From an uncultured Altererythrobacter sp. (GTDB taxonomy: Bacteria; Pseudomonadota; Alphaproteobacteria; Sphingomonadales; Sphingomonadaceae): a DNA stretch of 64,000 nucleotides. Positions 1-10,094 of this stretch are shown here, piece by piece. The position numbers were made by a program, and so were the translations under genes. The stretch's first letter is position 1; each line of letters starts with the position of its first letter. A model generated the notes under the pieces. That model searched no databases and had not been told where the DNA came from. It saw only the letters and a list, made by a program, of their open reading frames with translations. The DNA lies in NCBI GenBank assembly GCA_947492235.1, contig CANLLZ010000001.1, forward strand, positions 930,001-994,000, written 5' to 3'.

Positions 1-1200
1 GCCATGATCGCTGTCGGCGTTTATGGCTCGGACGCCTTGCGGTCGATGCGTTATGCCTGCGCACGCCTGCTGGTGGCGATCAGCATGGGCATTATTGCCC
101 TGTCGGTTATCGACTTCATCGCCCCCGGAGCGACGTTCTGGCGCTCGACGCTGCTCTACGCGATGGGTTTCTCCATCGTGTTGCTCATTTTCGGGCGACT
201 GCTCGTCAGCGCATTTCTCGGTACGTCGGCATTTCGCCGCCGGGTGCTGGTTCTGGGGGCAGGGGAGCGTGCAGAGCGATTGCGCAAACTTTCCGAGCGC
301 CCGGAAAGCGGGTTTGTGATCGTCTCCTATTTGGCGATGAATGAAGGCGCATTGGTCGTCGAGGAAGCGATCCCGCGTGCTGCGATTCACGACATCGGAC
401 GGTTTGTGGAGAACCTCGGTGTCAGCGAGCTGGTGTTGGCTCTCGAAGAGCGCCGCAATTCGTTGCCGCTGAAGGATCTGTTGCGGGTGAAAACCCGCGG
501 GGTCCACATCAATGAATTCTCCAGCTTTCTGGAGCGCGAAACCGGCCGCGTGGACCTTGATACGGTCAACCCGAGCTGGCTGATCTTCTCCGACGGTTTT
601 TCCTCCGGCCGGATGGTGTCGAGCGCGGCCAAGCGGGTCTTCGACATTCTCGCCAGTGGTCTGTTGCTGGTTCTGACCCTGCCGGTCATTGCTCTGTTTG
701 CTTTGCTCGTGAAGCTGGATAGCAAAGGGCCTGCGTTCTTCCGCCAGAAGCGTGTGGGCCTTTTCGGCGAGCAGTTTGATGTCATCAAACTGCGCTCCAT
801 GACGGCGGATGCGGAGAAAGACGGCCAGAAATGGGCCGACAAGAATGATGTGCGCATTACCCGCATCGGCAAGTTCATCCGCAAGGTCCGGATCGACGAA
901 TTGCCCCAGACCTGGAGCGTCTTGAAAGGCGAGATGAGCTTTGTGGGTCCGCGCCCCGAAGTGCCCAAATTCGTCGCCGATCTGGATGACAAGCTGCCCT
1001 ATTATGCCGAGCGTCATATGGTGAAGCCCGGCATTACAGGATGGGCGCAGATCAATTACCCCTATGGCGCGAGCATCGAGGACGCACGGCATAAGCTGGA
1101 ATACGACCTCTATTACGCCAAGAACTACACGCCGTTTCTGGATCTGCTGATCCTTCTGCAAACTCTGCGCGTAGTTCTGTGGTCAGAGGGCGCCCGTTGA
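1..1200 (+). CDS. Sugar transferase of the PEP-CTERM/XrtA exopolysaccharide type, 5' partial
   Basis: Membrane-bound initiating sugar transferase that would load the first sugar phosphate onto the undecaprenyl carrier for exopolysaccharide synthesis. The frame is open to the window edge and the first visible Met (base 4) falls among N-terminal membrane helices, so the true start is probably upstream. Visible order, numbered from that Met: hydrophobic segments (about 20-75), a nucleotide-binding-like region after VLVLGAG (81-87), then the C-terminal bacterial sugar transferase domain from about residue 210, with QKRVGLFGEQFDVIKLRSM (248-266) and IDELPQTWSVLKGEMSFVGP (297-316). Its stop overlaps the start of prsK, as expected in clusters where this transferase accompanies the PEP-CTERM regulators. 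Substrate sugar cannot be told. Confidence 0.88.
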   Translation, partial: AMIAVGVYGSDALRSMRYACARLLVAISMGIIALSVIDFIAPGATFWRSTLLYAMGFSIVLLIFGRLLVSAFLGTSAFRRRVLVLGAGERAERLRKLSERPESGFVIVSYLAMNEGALVVEEAIPRAAIHDIGRFVENLGVSELVLALEERRNSLPLKDLLRVKTRGVHINEFSSFLERETGRVDLDTVNPSWLIFSDGFSSGRMVSSAAKRVFDILASGLLLVLTLPVIALFALLVKLDSKGPAFFRQKRVGLFGEQFDVIKLRSMTADAEKDGQKWADKNDVRITRIGKFIRKVRIDELPQTWSVLKGEMSFVGPRPEVPKFVADLDDKLPYYAERHMVKPGITGWAQINYPYGASIEDARHKLEYDLYYAKNYTPFLDLLILLQTLRVVLWSEGAR

Positions 1201-3317
1201 CGGAGAGCTTCGCCTCTTTCGCAGCGCTGCTGCTAGCGCTGCATTTTGCAGCCGCTGTCGCTTGCGGGCTGGCCGCCATGTGGCTGATCCGTGGCGGGCG
1301 GACCGGTCTGCCTGCCAGAATTCCCGTGCTTGTTGCTTTGCTCGCAATGGCGATGTGGGCGGGCAGTGTCGCTGCTTCCGGCCCTTGGTCGCTGGCGTCC
1401 TGCATCGCGGAGTCGGTGCGCAACATTGCTCTCGTCATTCTCATTCACCGGCTGTTCGATACAGCCGGTCAGCGGCTCAGCCTCAGGCCGATTGTTATCG
1501 TGCTGGTCGGCGTGGAGCTGGTGCAGGCGATGATGGCGATCCTGACCGTGCTCTACGCGCCAGAAGGCAGCATGGTCATGCATGTGTCTTTCATCCTGCG
1601 GATGATGGTTGCGGTGGGTGCGCTTTTGCTGGTTCACAATCTGTATGCCGGCGCAGGGGCAGAAAACCGGACTGGACTGCGTCCCATTATCTTCGGTCTG
1701 GCGGGCATCTGGGCTTTCGAGCTCAATTTCTACGTCATTTCCTTCCTTGCCGACGGGCCGGCAATGGAAGTCGCAGCCTTTCGCGGACTGGTTCTTGCTC
1801 TGGGCGCATTGGGATTGATTCTCGGCTCGCGGCCCGATGCCGCACCGATCCAGCTGCGGCCATCGCGTGTTGCAGCGCTGCAAACCATCTCGCTGGTGCT
1901 GGTCGGTTGCTATCTGATCGCGATGATCGCGCTGGCAGAGCTTTTGGCGCTGTTTGACGGGGACGGCGCACGGCTCGCACAGGTTGGCCTTTTGAGCGGT
2001 GCGATAGTGCTGGGGCTGATCTGGCTCCCCAGCCAGCGGGTGCGAGCCCTTGTGAAGGTCGTCGCGCTCAAGCACTTTTTCCAGCACCGCTACGATTACC
2101 GCGAGGAGTGGCTGCGTTTCACCGAGACAATCGGAAGCGAGTCCACCGCCGAAAGCACGCTCAATGTGCGCATCCTCAAGGCGGTCGCTGATATTACCGA
2201 TAGCCGGTCCGCGCTGCTTTTTCTGGCCGATGAAGATGGCCGGTTTCTGGAGGCAGGGTATGTCGGTCAGTTGCTGGCAAGCGAACCGGGTGCGTCGATC
2301 CCGGCAGAACTGGCGCTGGTGATGGAGACCGAGGGCGACATTGTGGACGTGGATGCAATCCGCGCAGGCAAGGATCGCTCAGGAGAAAGCGCACATCTGC
2401 CGGACTGGATCCGGGCTGACGCCCGTTGCTGGGCTATCGTGCCGCTCATGCATTTCGAGCGACTGGTCGGTGCGATTCTGCTTGCCCGGCCTGCGGAAGA
2501 GCGTGAGCTCGATTGGGAGGACTTTGACCTTCTCAAACTGGTCGGTCGTCAGGTGGCGAGCTACCTATCGGAGCAGGCTGGCCATGAGGCGCTTACCCAA
2601 TCAGCGCAGTTCGACCAGTTCAATCGTCGCATTGCCTTCGTGATGCACGACATCAAGAATCTGGCCAGTCAGCTCAATCTGCTCGCCAGCAATGCAGAGC
2701 GGCACGCCGAGAAGCCCGCCTTTCGTGCGGATATGCTGATCACTTTGCGAACGGCATCGGCCAAATTGCAAAACCTGATTGACCGCCTGGGCGGATACCG
2801 TTCGGGACAGGACGGCACGCCCGAACCCGTCTCGCTTCACGAGGTGCTGAGCCATGTCGGCAAGCGTTTCGAAAGCGGCCATCAGCTCGACATTGCAGCG
2901 CCCGAAAACTGCATTGTGCACGCTCATCAGGAGGCACTGACCCAGGCGCTGATCCACATTGTCCAGAACGCCTTCGATGCGAGCGAAGACGGGGTGCCGG
3001 TCAATATCGAAGTGACCACAGACGGTCTGCAGGCGCGGATCGAGATTATCGATAGCGGCGAGGGGATGGATGCCGAGTTCATTCGCACCGGCCTCTATCG
3101 TCCCTTCGTATCTTCGAAGAATGGCGGTTTCGGCATTGGAGCGTTTGAAGCGCGCGAGCTGATCCGCGCAATGGGCGGCCGGATGGAAGTCACGTCACGC
3201 AAGGGGCTCGGGACGCGGTTCGTGATCATTCTGCCGCTTTCCGCCGCCGCCGGTCTGCTTGGCGCGACCCATGCCCATGAAGAACAACAAACTACGCCAA
3301 TCGAGAAAGTAGCCTGA
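1197..3317 (+). CDS. prsK: PEP-CTERM/XrtA system histidine kinase PrsK
   Basis: Membrane sensor kinase, presumably phosphorylating PrsR encoded next to it. About the first 300 residues are hydrophobic with many membrane spans; a GAF-like domain follows (about 310-460), then the kinase core: H-box around MHDIKN with His484, N-box around Asn591 (QNAFDAS), and G-box DSGEG (619-623) and GGFGIGAFEARELI. I place the start at TTG 1197 because AGAGGG lies six bases upstream and the codon overlaps the previous stop (TTGA). A GTG at 1179 would add six residues but has no ribosome binding site. The gene joins prsR with a 1-bp overlap. Family assignment comes from domain order and neighbours; the signal sensed is unknown. 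Confidence 0.87.
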   Translation: MTESFASFAALLLALHFAAAVACGLAAMWLIRGGRTGLPARIPVLVALLAMAMWAGSVAASGPWSLASCIAESVRNIALVILIHRLFDTAGQRLSLRPIVIVLVGVELVQAMMAILTVLYAPEGSMVMHVSFILRMMVAVGALLLVHNLYAGAGAENRTGLRPIIFGLAGIWAFELNFYVISFLADGPAMEVAAFRGLVLALGALGLILGSRPDAAPIQLRPSRVAALQTISLVLVGCYLIAMIALAELLALFDGDGARLAQVGLLSGAIVLGLIWLPSQRVRALVKVVALKHFFQHRYDYREEWLRFTETIGSESTAESTLNVRILKAVADITDSRSALLFLADEDGRFLEAGYVGQLLASEPGASIPAELALVMETEGDIVDVDAIRAGKDRSGESAHLPDWIRADARCWAIVPLMHFERLVGAILLARPAEERELDWEDFDLLKLVGRQVASYLSEQAGHEALTQSAQFDQFNRRIAFVMHDIKNLASQLNLLASNAERHAEKPAFRADMLITLRTASAKLQNLIDRLGGYRSGQDGTPEPVSLHEVLSHVGKRFESGHQLDIAAPENCIVHAHQEALTQALIHIVQNAFDASEDGVPVNIEVTTDGLQARIEIIDSGEGMDAEFIRTGLYRPFVSSKNGGFGIGAFEARELIRAMGGRMEVTSRKGLGTRFVIILPLSAAAGLLGATHAHEEQQTTPIEKVA

Positions 3318-4693
3318 TGTCCCAATCCAATGAGAAAACCCTGCCGAAGCTGCTGATCGTCGAGGATGACGAAGGCCTGCAGGCGCAATTGAAGTGGGCC
3401 TATGAGGACTTTGACGTGGTCATCGCCGGTACCCGCGAGGCTGCGATTGCTGCGCTGCGTGCCGATGAACCCGCTGTCGTTACGCTCGACCTTGGACTGC
3501 CGCCGGACCCTGACGGGGTGAGCGAAGGCTTGGCCGTCCTAGATGCGATTATGGCGATCAAGCCAGATACCAAAGTTGTTGTGGCGTCGGGTCATGGCGC
3601 GCGGGACAGTGCGCTGGAGGCGATCGCGCGCGGTGCTTACGACTTCTACCAGAAGCCGGTCGATATTGACACGCTGGGCCTGATTGTCCGGCGGGCATTC
3701 AACCTGCACGCGATCGAGGCCGAGAACACGCGCCTTGCCGGCAAGGTCGGCGAAGAAAAGCGCGTTCTGGGCACCATGATCACGGGCGCGCCGGAAATGG
3801 CCAAGGTGGCCCGTACAATCGAACGGGTGGCCGATACCAATGTCTCTGTCATGCTGCTGGGCGCCAGCGGGACGGGCAAGGAATTGCTCGCGCGCGGTCT
3901 GCATGATGCCAGCAACCGGCGCGACAAGCCGTTCGTTGCGATCAATTGCGCGGCAATCCCTGAGAACCTTCTCGAAAGCGAGCTGTTCGGTCACGAGAAG
4001 GGCGCTTTTACCGGCGCGGTTAAAACGACCGAGGGCAAGATCGAGCAGGCCAATGGCGGCACGCTCTTTCTTGACGAGGTCGGCGACATTCCGCTCCCGC
4101 TTCAGGTCAAGCTGCTGCGTTTCCTGCAGGAGCGGGTGATCGAGCGGATAGGCGGGCGCAAGCCGATCAATGTCGACGTGCGCATCGTCTGTGCGACGCA
4201 TCAGGATTTGGAGGTGATGACCACCGAAGGAACCTTCCGCGAGGACCTGTTCTATCGCTTGGCCGAGATCGTTGTGAAGATCCCCTCTCTGGCCGAGCGC
4301 CCCGGCGACGCGACATTGCTCGCGAAAGCGTTCCTTCAGCGCTTTGCTGCGGAGATGAACCCGCAGGTCAAAGGCTTCGCTCCCGATGCGCTAACGGCGA
4401 TTGATGGCTGGGGCTGGCCGGGCAATGTCCGCGAGTTGGAGAACCGGGTGAAGCGCGCTGTCATCATGGCCGATGCGCGTCTGGTCGGGGCGGAGGATCT
4501 CGATCTCGACACTGACGAAGGGGGCGATATCGATGTCCTCAATCTGAAAGCCGCACGAGAGCAGTCGGACCGCAAGGTGATCCGCCATGCGCTGGCGCGG
4601 ACCGAGGGGAATATCTCCAGCACCGCCCGGATGCTGGGGATCAGCCGCCCGACGCTGTATGATCTGCTGAAGCAGTACGACCTGCAAGCCTGA
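3317..4693 (+). CDS. prsR: PEP-CTERM/XrtA system sigma-54 response regulator PrsR
   Basis: NtrC-type activator, the partner of PrsK, expected to switch on sigma-54 promoters of exopolysaccharide and PEP-CTERM genes. Receiver domain at about 11-125 with acidic pair Asp17/Asp18, phosphoacceptor Asp58 in VTLDLGLP and Lys113. AAA+ domain with Walker A GASGTGKE (182-189), the sigma-54 contact loop GAFTGA (229-234) and Walker B TLFLDEVGD (249-257). A Fis-type helix-turn-helix occupies the C-terminus (NISSTARMLGISRPTLYDLL). Length 458 is normal for the family. The ATG overlaps the prsK stop by one base, so the two are translated together. I did not find a convincing -24/-12 promoter in the window. 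Confidence 0.92.
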   Translation: MSQSNEKTLPKLLIVEDDEGLQAQLKWAYEDFDVVIAGTREAAIAALRADEPAVVTLDLGLPPDPDGVSEGLAVLDAIMAIKPDTKVVVASGHGARDSALEAIARGAYDFYQKPVDIDTLGLIVRRAFNLHAIEAENTRLAGKVGEEKRVLGTMITGAPEMAKVARTIERVADTNVSVMLLGASGTGKELLARGLHDASNRRDKPFVAINCAAIPENLLESELFGHEKGAFTGAVKTTEGKIEQANGGTLFLDEVGDIPLPLQVKLLRFLQERVIERIGGRKPINVDVRIVCATHQDLEVMTTEGTFREDLFYRLAEIVVKIPSLAERPGDATLLAKAFLQRFAAEMNPQVKGFAPDALTAIDGWGWPGNVRELENRVKRAVIMADARLVGAEDLDLDTDEGGDIDVLNLKAAREQSDRKVIRHALARTEGNISSTARMLGISRPTLYDLLKQYDLQA

Positions 4694-4694
4694 T

Positions 4695-6461
4695 ATGGCC
4701 CCCTTGCGCCTTCTTGCCCTGGCCGGGGCCTTGTCCCTGATCGGCTGCGAACAGGCGGCGGCGCCATTGCCACCGCCCGAACGCGCGCAGGCTGCCTTGG
4801 CGAGTGGCGACGGCTTCGGGGCAGAGCTTGCCCTGCGCGAAATGCTCCAAAACGGAAGCCCGCGCGAAGCCGTAGCCGCCGCCATGGGCGAGGCGGAGCT
4901 TTTGCAGGGGCAGATCGCAGAGGCGCGGAAATGGCTCGGCAAAGGGGAGTTTACTGACGCAACCGCCGGGCGCGGTTTCCTGATGCTGGGCAAGCTGGAA
5001 ATGCAGGTGGGCAATCTTCCTTCTGCAGGCACGGCTTTCGACAGGGCACTGGCATTCATGCCCGACGATGCGGAGCTGTGGGTCTATATCGCGCGGCTTC
5101 GCTACCGCGGCGGAGAGCAGGCGCAGGCTGTCGATGCGGCCTTGCGAGCCATCGAGCTTGGGCCGGACAATGCCGAAGCGTTGCTTCTGCGCGGACAGCT
5201 GGCGCGGGATGCCGAGGGTATGGCAGCCGCATTGCCGTTCTTCGAGCGGGCGCTGGAGAAGCAGCCAGACAATCTCGACATACTCGCCGATTACTCCGCC
5301 ACCCTGGCTGAGCTTGGCCGTGCGCGCGAAGGCTTGGCTGTCGCGCGCCGCATGGTGGAGATCGACCGGGGATATCCACGCGCCTATTTTCTGCAGGCCG
5401 TGCTGGCCGCGCGTGGCGGAGAGTTCGCCCTTTCCCGCAAACTGCTGATGCGGAGCGGGGATTTTGCCCGCGATGTGCCTGCTGGTATTCTGCTTGGCGG
5501 CGTTATCGATATCGAACAGGGCAATTATGCCAGCGCGGCGCAGTCGTTCGACCGCCTCAATCGGTTGCAGCCCGAAAACCGGCAGGTGCGCGAATTGCTC
5601 GCGCGGTCCCTCTCGCTTGGGGGCAATCACAGGGAGTTGATCCATCGCTTCGATGATGAAGCCCGCTTGCTCAGCGCCTCGCCCTATATGCGGGTGATCG
5701 TGGCCCGCGCGCACGAGGCGGTCGGGGACCGCGATCAGGCTGTGGCATTGTTGGATCTGGCAGCTGAAACGCGCGATTCGAGCCTGGTGGCGATGCAGCC
5801 TGCGATGGACCTTACCGTGACCAGCAGGCGAGGGGTGGGCGACGGGCAAGACGCTTTGTCCCTTGTGCGCGGCCGCATCGTCAACGGGGACCGTTCGGGC
5901 GCTCTGGCCGCAGCCGGAGCTTTCAGGAACCGGTACCCCGGTTCGGCCGATGCCTTTGCGCTGCTGGGTGATGCGCGTCTTGCCAGCAGGCAGGTCGGTC
6001 CGGCCTTGCAGGCCTATGACGCGGCCGCGAGGATTCGCCGTCCTTGGCCATTGGCTCGCCGTATGATCGCGGCACTGCGTTCGGTTGGCAGGCGCGATGA
6101 TGCGGTTGCGTTGGCCGAAGCGCAACTGGCGGGCAACCCCTCGAATGGAGAGCTTGCTTCGATGCTCGCTCGGTTCGCCTATGATCAGGGCAATCTGAAC
6201 CGTGCGTCCGCGTTACTTGATCAGGCTCTCAGGCATGGGTTCTCCCGTGATCCGCAAGTTCTGTCCTTGCGCGCGGTGGTTGCCTCGCGGCAGGGGGACC
6301 CCGATCTCGCAAAACGCTATGCGCACCGGGCGGTATCGATCTTGCCGCAAAGCCCGGCTGCATTGCAGGCGCTGGCCATGGTGGAGGAGAGCGACGTCGC
6401 GCGCACCGCTCTGGCCAAGGCGCAGCAGCTGGAAAACAATCCGGCCCTCGCGCGCCGTTGA
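4695..6461 (+). CDS. prsT: TPR-repeat lipoprotein, PrsT-like, of the PEP-CTERM system
   Basis: Tetratricopeptide-repeat protein begun one base after the prsR stop, so cotranscribed. The N-terminus is a lipoprotein signal with lipobox LIGC and Cys18 as predicted lipidation site. The rest of the 588 residues is a run of degenerate 34-residue TPR units rich in Ala and Leu (for example GKLEMQVGNLPSAGTAFDRA and the last one near LRAVVASRQGDPDLAKRYAH). This is the position of PrsT in PEP-CTERM clusters, where it is thought to help exopolysaccharide export or protein sorting. The copy is shorter than the roughly 900 residues I recall for PrsT, so the symbol is an inference from context. Confidence 0.75.
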   Translation: MAPLRLLALAGALSLIGCEQAAAPLPPPERAQAALASGDGFGAELALREMLQNGSPREAVAAAMGEAELLQGQIAEARKWLGKGEFTDATAGRGFLMLGKLEMQVGNLPSAGTAFDRALAFMPDDAELWVYIARLRYRGGEQAQAVDAALRAIELGPDNAEALLLRGQLARDAEGMAAALPFFERALEKQPDNLDILADYSATLAELGRAREGLAVARRMVEIDRGYPRAYFLQAVLAARGGEFALSRKLLMRSGDFARDVPAGILLGGVIDIEQGNYASAAQSFDRLNRLQPENRQVRELLARSLSLGGNHRELIHRFDDEARLLSASPYMRVIVARAHEAVGDRDQAVALLDLAAETRDSSLVAMQPAMDLTVTSRRGVGDGQDALSLVRGRIVNGDRSGALAAAGAFRNRYPGSADAFALLGDARLASRQVGPALQAYDAAARIRRPWPLARRMIAALRSVGRRDDAVALAEAQLAGNPSNGELASMLARFAYDQGNLNRASALLDQALRHGFSRDPQVLSLRAVVASRQGDPDLAKRYAHRAVSILPQSPAALQALAMVEESDVARTALAKAQQLENNPALARR

Positions 6462-6471
6462 CAGGGGCTGC

Positions 6472-7545
6472 TTAGTCCGTGTGGACTTCAGGAACCCCAT
6501 CCGCCTGTGCGCGCCGATTGTGCCGCACGGACCACCACAATGAGATGCCGATCAGGGTCGCGCCAATCAGGCCGGTAAAGGTCTCCGGAATATGCCACCG
6601 GGCCGAAACCAGCATGATGGTGCCCAGCGCAATGATCGCCCAGAACGCACCGTGTTCCAGATAGCGATACTCGGACAAGGTGCCTTGCTTGACCAGGTGG
6701 ATGGTCATGGAACGCACAAACATCGCGCCGACGGACAGGCCGAGGGCGATCACGATCATATTGTTCGAAAGGGCAAAGGCACCGATAACCCCGTCGAAAC
6801 TGAACGATGCGTCGAGCACTTCTAGGTAGAGAAATCCGCCAAGGCCGGAGCGGACCACAGCGCCCGCCGCCCGCTTGCGTGCCTCGGCCTGTTCGATCAG
6901 CGCGCCCAATGCGTGAACGCCGATAAAGGTGACAAGACCGAGGACACCGGCGGTCAGGAAGGTCAGCGCATCATCCGGCGCAAGCGTTGTCGAGACCGCG
7001 TAGATCAGCGTCAGGACCAGTCCGATTTCCACCGCCGGAATGCTCGAGAATCGATTGATGGCCCGCTCGATCCTGGCAATCCAATGCACATCCTTGTCGC
7101 TGTCGAAGAAGAAGGTAAGCCCGACCATCGCAAGGAATGCCCCGCCGAAACCCGCAATTCCGATATGCGCGCCCGACACGATCCGCTCATATTCCTGCGG
7201 ATCATTGAGCGAGAGGTTGATTGCCTCCACCGGCCCCAGATTCGCCGCGATGGCGACAATCGCAATCGGGAACACGATCCGCATCCCGAACACGGCGATC
7301 AGGATACCCCATGTCAGAAAGCGCCGCTGCCACACCTCGTCCATCTCGCGCAGAACAGTCGCGTTGACGACGGCGTTGTCGAAGCTGAGCGAAATCTCCA
7401 GAATCGACAGGACAAACACGATCCACAGGAGCGAAAGCATGCCTGTGAGCGTGCCTGTGCTGGCCCAGCCATACCATGCGCCCAGCGCAAAGCAGACGGC
7501 GGTAAAAGCGAGCGAGAAGGTGTAGAAACGCAGCAGCGTGGCCAT
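6472..7545 (-). CDS. DUF475 (TerC/YkoY-like) integral membrane protein
   Basis: 357-residue polytopic inner-membrane protein with about nine hydrophobic segments. It carries the two acidic signatures of the TerC superfamily: LEISLSFDNAVVNA in the first half and LEVLDASFSFDGVIGAFAL in the second. Members of this superfamily are linked to metal ion (manganese, calcium) transport and tellurite resistance; the exact role of DUF475 proteins is not known to me. The gene converges on prsT with a 10-bp gap and lies 47 bp downstream of panB on the same strand, so it may be read through from panB. The start codon lies inside a 15-bp palindrome (7544-7558). Confidence 0.88.
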   Translation of the reverse strand: MATLLRFYTFSLAFTAVCFALGAWYGWASTGTLTGMLSLLWIVFVLSILEISLSFDNAVVNATVLREMDEVWQRRFLTWGILIAVFGMRIVFPIAIVAIAANLGPVEAINLSLNDPQEYERIVSGAHIGIAGFGGAFLAMVGLTFFFDSDKDVHWIARIERAINRFSSIPAVEIGLVLTLIYAVSTTLAPDDALTFLTAGVLGLVTFIGVHALGALIEQAEARKRAAGAVVRSGLGGFLYLEVLDASFSFDGVIGAFALSNNMIVIALGLSVGAMFVRSMTIHLVKQGTLSEYRYLEHGAFWAIIALGTIMLVSARWHIPETFTGLIGATLIGISLWWSVRHNRRAQADGVPEVHTD

Positions 7546-7592
7546 AAGTCGGACTTATCTTTGCAATCGGAAAGGTGGAGCGGCGAAGTGCG

Positions 7593-8465
7593 CTATTTCT
7601 TGGGTTGGTAGGTCTGCTCTTCGCCCGGGAAGCTGCGATCCCGGACTTCGCCAGCATATTGGGCCGCAGTGTCGGAGATGACGGTGGCGATATCGCCATA
7701 TTTCTTCACGAAGCGTGGCACGCGTTCGAACATGCCAAGCATGTCTTCGGTCACCAGAACCTGCCCGTCGCATTGCGCCGATGCGCCGATTCCTATTGTG
7801 GGGGCGGTGACAGCCTTGGTGGCCTCGATGGCGATGGGTTCGACAACACCTTCGATCACAATGGCGAAGGCACCGGCCTCATCGAGCGCCTTGGCATCGC
7901 CGACGATCTTGTCCGCTTCCGTATCGCTGCGTCCACGCGCCATATAGCCGCCGAGAACATTCACAGCCTGCGGGGTCAGACCAACGTGACCCATCACCGG
8001 AATTCCGCGCGAATTGAGGAAGGCGACAGTCTCGGCCATCGCCTCGCCGCCTTCCAGCTTCACCGCTGCCGCTCCGCTGGCTTTCAGCAATGTGGCGGCG
8101 TTCTCGAAGGCTTGCTCGGGCGACTGTTCGTAGGAACCGAACGGCATATCGACCACTACGACAGAGTGATAGCTGCCGCGGACAACAGCCGCTGCGTGAT
8201 TGGCCATCATTTCCATGGTCACAGGAATAGTGGAGGGTAAGCCGTAAATGACCTGCCCCAGCGAATCCCCGACTAGCAGCAGATCGCAATGCGCGTCCAG
8301 CAATTGGGCCTGCCGCGCGGTGTAGGCCGTCAGCATCACCAGCGGCTCTTCGGTCACGCCACCCTTCTTGCGTGCCCTGATGCGTGGCACTGTCAGGCGC
8401 TTCATTGGGGCGGGCGTCGGATTGGCGCGACTGGTCGAGGTGTCGATCTGGAAGGTTGTGGACAT
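7593..8465 (-). CDS. panB: 3-methyl-2-oxobutanoate hydroxymethyltransferase
   Basis: Catalyses the first committed step of pantothenate (coenzyme A) synthesis: transfer of a hydroxymethyl group from methylene-tetrahydrofolate to alpha-ketoisovalerate, which the ilv genes in this window supply. Family motifs visible are [27 protein letters not shown] and [14 protein letters not shown] (metal-binding aspartates), VKLEGG and [13 protein letters not shown], and [16 protein letters not shown]. The frame is open further upstream, but the family N-terminus and spacing favour ATG at 8465, giving 290 residues. No panC is adjacent. Cytosolic enzyme. Confidence 0.94.
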   Translation of the reverse strand: MSTTFQIDTSTSRANPTPAPMKRLTVPRIRARKKGGVTEEPLVMLTAYTARQAQLLDAHCDLLLVGDSLGQVIYGLPSTIPVTMEMMANHAAAVVRGSYHSVVVVDMPFGSYEQSPEQAFENAATLLKASGAAAVKLEGGEAMAETVAFLNSRGIPVMGHVGLTPQAVNVLGGYMARGRSDTEADKIVGDAKALDEAGAFAIVIEGVVEPIAIEATKAVTAPTIGIGASAQCDGQVLVTEDMLGMFERVPRFVKKYGDIATVISDTAAQYAGEVRDRSFPGEEQTYQPKK

Positions 8466-8601
8466 ACCCGCCCGATTAGCGGCGCGATTGCGATAAGGCA
8501 AAGCCTGCCACTTGGCGGAGCGCGAGAATTCTTGCATGGAGCGCCGGAGAGAAGCGTTTGCATGGTGCCCAGGTTGCACCGGCGCGGGGAGAATTTGAGA
8601 A

Positions 8602-10026
8602 ATGGTTGCTGCAACGTCCACCGCCGAAGGCTGGTCATCCCGGTCTGCCTTCATTCTTGCTGCTATCGGTGCGGCAGTGGGTTTGGGCAATCTCTGGCGT
8701 TTCCCCACGCTTGCGGGGGAAAGCGGCGGCGGGGCCTTCGTGATCTTCTATATTGGCTGCGTCGTCCTGCTGGGCCTGCCGCTGCTGTTGGCCGAGATAT
8801 TCATTGGCCGGGCAGGGCAGACCGATGCGGTCGGCTCTATCAAGGTCGTCGCGCGGGAGTCGCGTGTATCCGAGCGCTGGTGGCTGTTTGGCGGCCTGGG
8901 CGCCATGGCCGCGTTCCTGATTGTTTCGTTTTACTCGGTCGTGGCCGGATGGGTGCTCTATTATGTCGGGGTGTTTGCTGCCGATTTCGGCAGTGCGCTG
9001 ATGGCGGGCGATCCGTTCCGCGGCGCTCTCGCGGGTGAGAGTCAGGAGCAGATTGCGGGCCGGATGGGCGACCTTTTTGCCAATCCGACGCTTCTTCTGG
9101 CAATGCATTTCGCATTTATGGGCGTGACGTTGTTCATCGTGGCGCGCGGGATCAGCGGCGGGATCGAGAAAGCCGCGACATGGCTGATGCCGGCGTTTTT
9201 CGTTCTGCTCATCTCGATTACGATTTACGGCGCGATTGTCGGCGATGTGGGCGAGGCGGCAGCGTTTCTGTTCACGCCGGACTGGTCCAAGCTGACACCT
9301 GAGGTGATGAACTCTGCGCTGGGTCAGGCTCTATTCTCGCTTTCCTTGGGCGTTGCGGGGATCATCACCTACGGATCGTATATCCGTGAGGGCACCAAGC
9401 TTGGCTCCACCGCTGTGGCGATTGCCTTTGCCGATACGGGTGTGGCGCTGCTTGCCGGTCTGATGATTTTCCCGATCGTGTTTGCGGTCGGGCTGGACCC
9501 CGCTGCCGGGCCGACGCTGGTTTTCCAGACGTTGCCTTTCGCATTTGAATCCATGCCGGCGGGATCGTTGATCGGCCTGCTGTTTTTCGTGCTCATTCTG
9601 GTTGCTGCGGTGACCAGTTCGATTTCTCTGCTCGAGGTTCCGACCGCCTGGGGCGTCGGGCAGATGGGATGGTCGCGGACGACCTCCGCGCTGGTCTTTG
9701 GCGGTTCGGCATTCGTGATCGGGATCTTCTGCCTGCTGGGCTACAATGTCCTCTCTGATGTGCGTCCGCTCGGCTTCTGGTCGATCTTTGCAGAGACAGA
9801 TATTCTCGACACGGTGGATGGTTTCACGGGCAAGGTGATGCTGCCGCTTGGCGCGCTGGCTGCCTCGTTGTTTGTCGGGTGGAAGGCTGATCGCAGGCTG
9901 CTGGAGACGACCACGGGTCTTTCGGGTGGTGCGTTCGCTGTCTGGCGGTTCCTGCTTGCTTGGCTGTGTCCGCTGGCTGTGAGCATCATTCTGGTGACAG
10001 GGCTGTTCCCCAGCGTTCTGGGTTAG
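8602..10026 (+). CDS. Sodium-dependent transporter, neurotransmitter:sodium symporter (LeuT/SNF) family
   Basis: 474-residue inner-membrane symporter of the LeuT fold, about 11-12 helices. The first helix has the family signature [13 protein letters not shown] around the unwound sodium and substrate site, followed by [13 protein letters not shown]. The second half holds the [13 protein letters not shown] region. Substrate is probably an amino acid or related small molecule and cannot be read from sequence. The gene is divergent from panB across a 136-bp region in which I see no clear operator, and it is followed by an intrinsic terminator. Confidence 0.9.
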   Translation: MVAATSTAEGWSSRSAFILAAIGAAVGLGNLWRFPTLAGESGGGAFVIFYIGCVVLLGLPLLLAEIFIGRAGQTDAVGSIKVVARESRVSERWWLFGGLGAMAAFLIVSFYSVVAGWVLYYVGVFAADFGSALMAGDPFRGALAGESQEQIAGRMGDLFANPTLLLAMHFAFMGVTLFIVARGISGGIEKAATWLMPAFFVLLISITIYGAIVGDVGEAAAFLFTPDWSKLTPEVMNSALGQALFSLSLGVAGIITYGSYIREGTKLGSTAVAIAFADTGVALLAGLMIFPIVFAVGLDPAAGPTLVFQTLPFAFESMPAGSLIGLLFFVLILVAAVTSSISLLEVPTAWGVGQMGWSRTTSALVFGGSAFVIGIFCLLGYNVLSDVRPLGFWSIFAETDILDTVDGFTGKVMLPLGALAASLFVGWKADRRLLETTTGLSGGAFAVWRFLLAWLCPLAVSIILVTGLFPSVLG

Positions 10027-10045
10027 GTCCCAAGGTCAAACCAAA

Positions 10046-10077
10046 AAGGGCCGCCCCTTAAGGAGCGGCCCTTTTTT
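10046..10077 (+). terminator. Rho-independent terminator after the sodium symporter gene
   Basis: A 14-bp inverted repeat with one mismatch (arms starting AAGGGCCGC and ending GCGGCCCTT) is followed by TTTTTT. It lies 20 bp past the symporter stop and just before the end of the convergent gene at 10095, so it may serve both strands. Confidence 0.85.
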
Positions 10078-10094
10078 GTTATTTTAACTATCGC

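Noticed and set aside
7544-7558. Palindrome ATAAGTCGGACTTAT over the DUF475 start codon as operator or start-masking hairpin
   Set aside because: Seven-base arms of this kind are expected a few times in 64 kb by chance, and nothing else supports a regulatory role.
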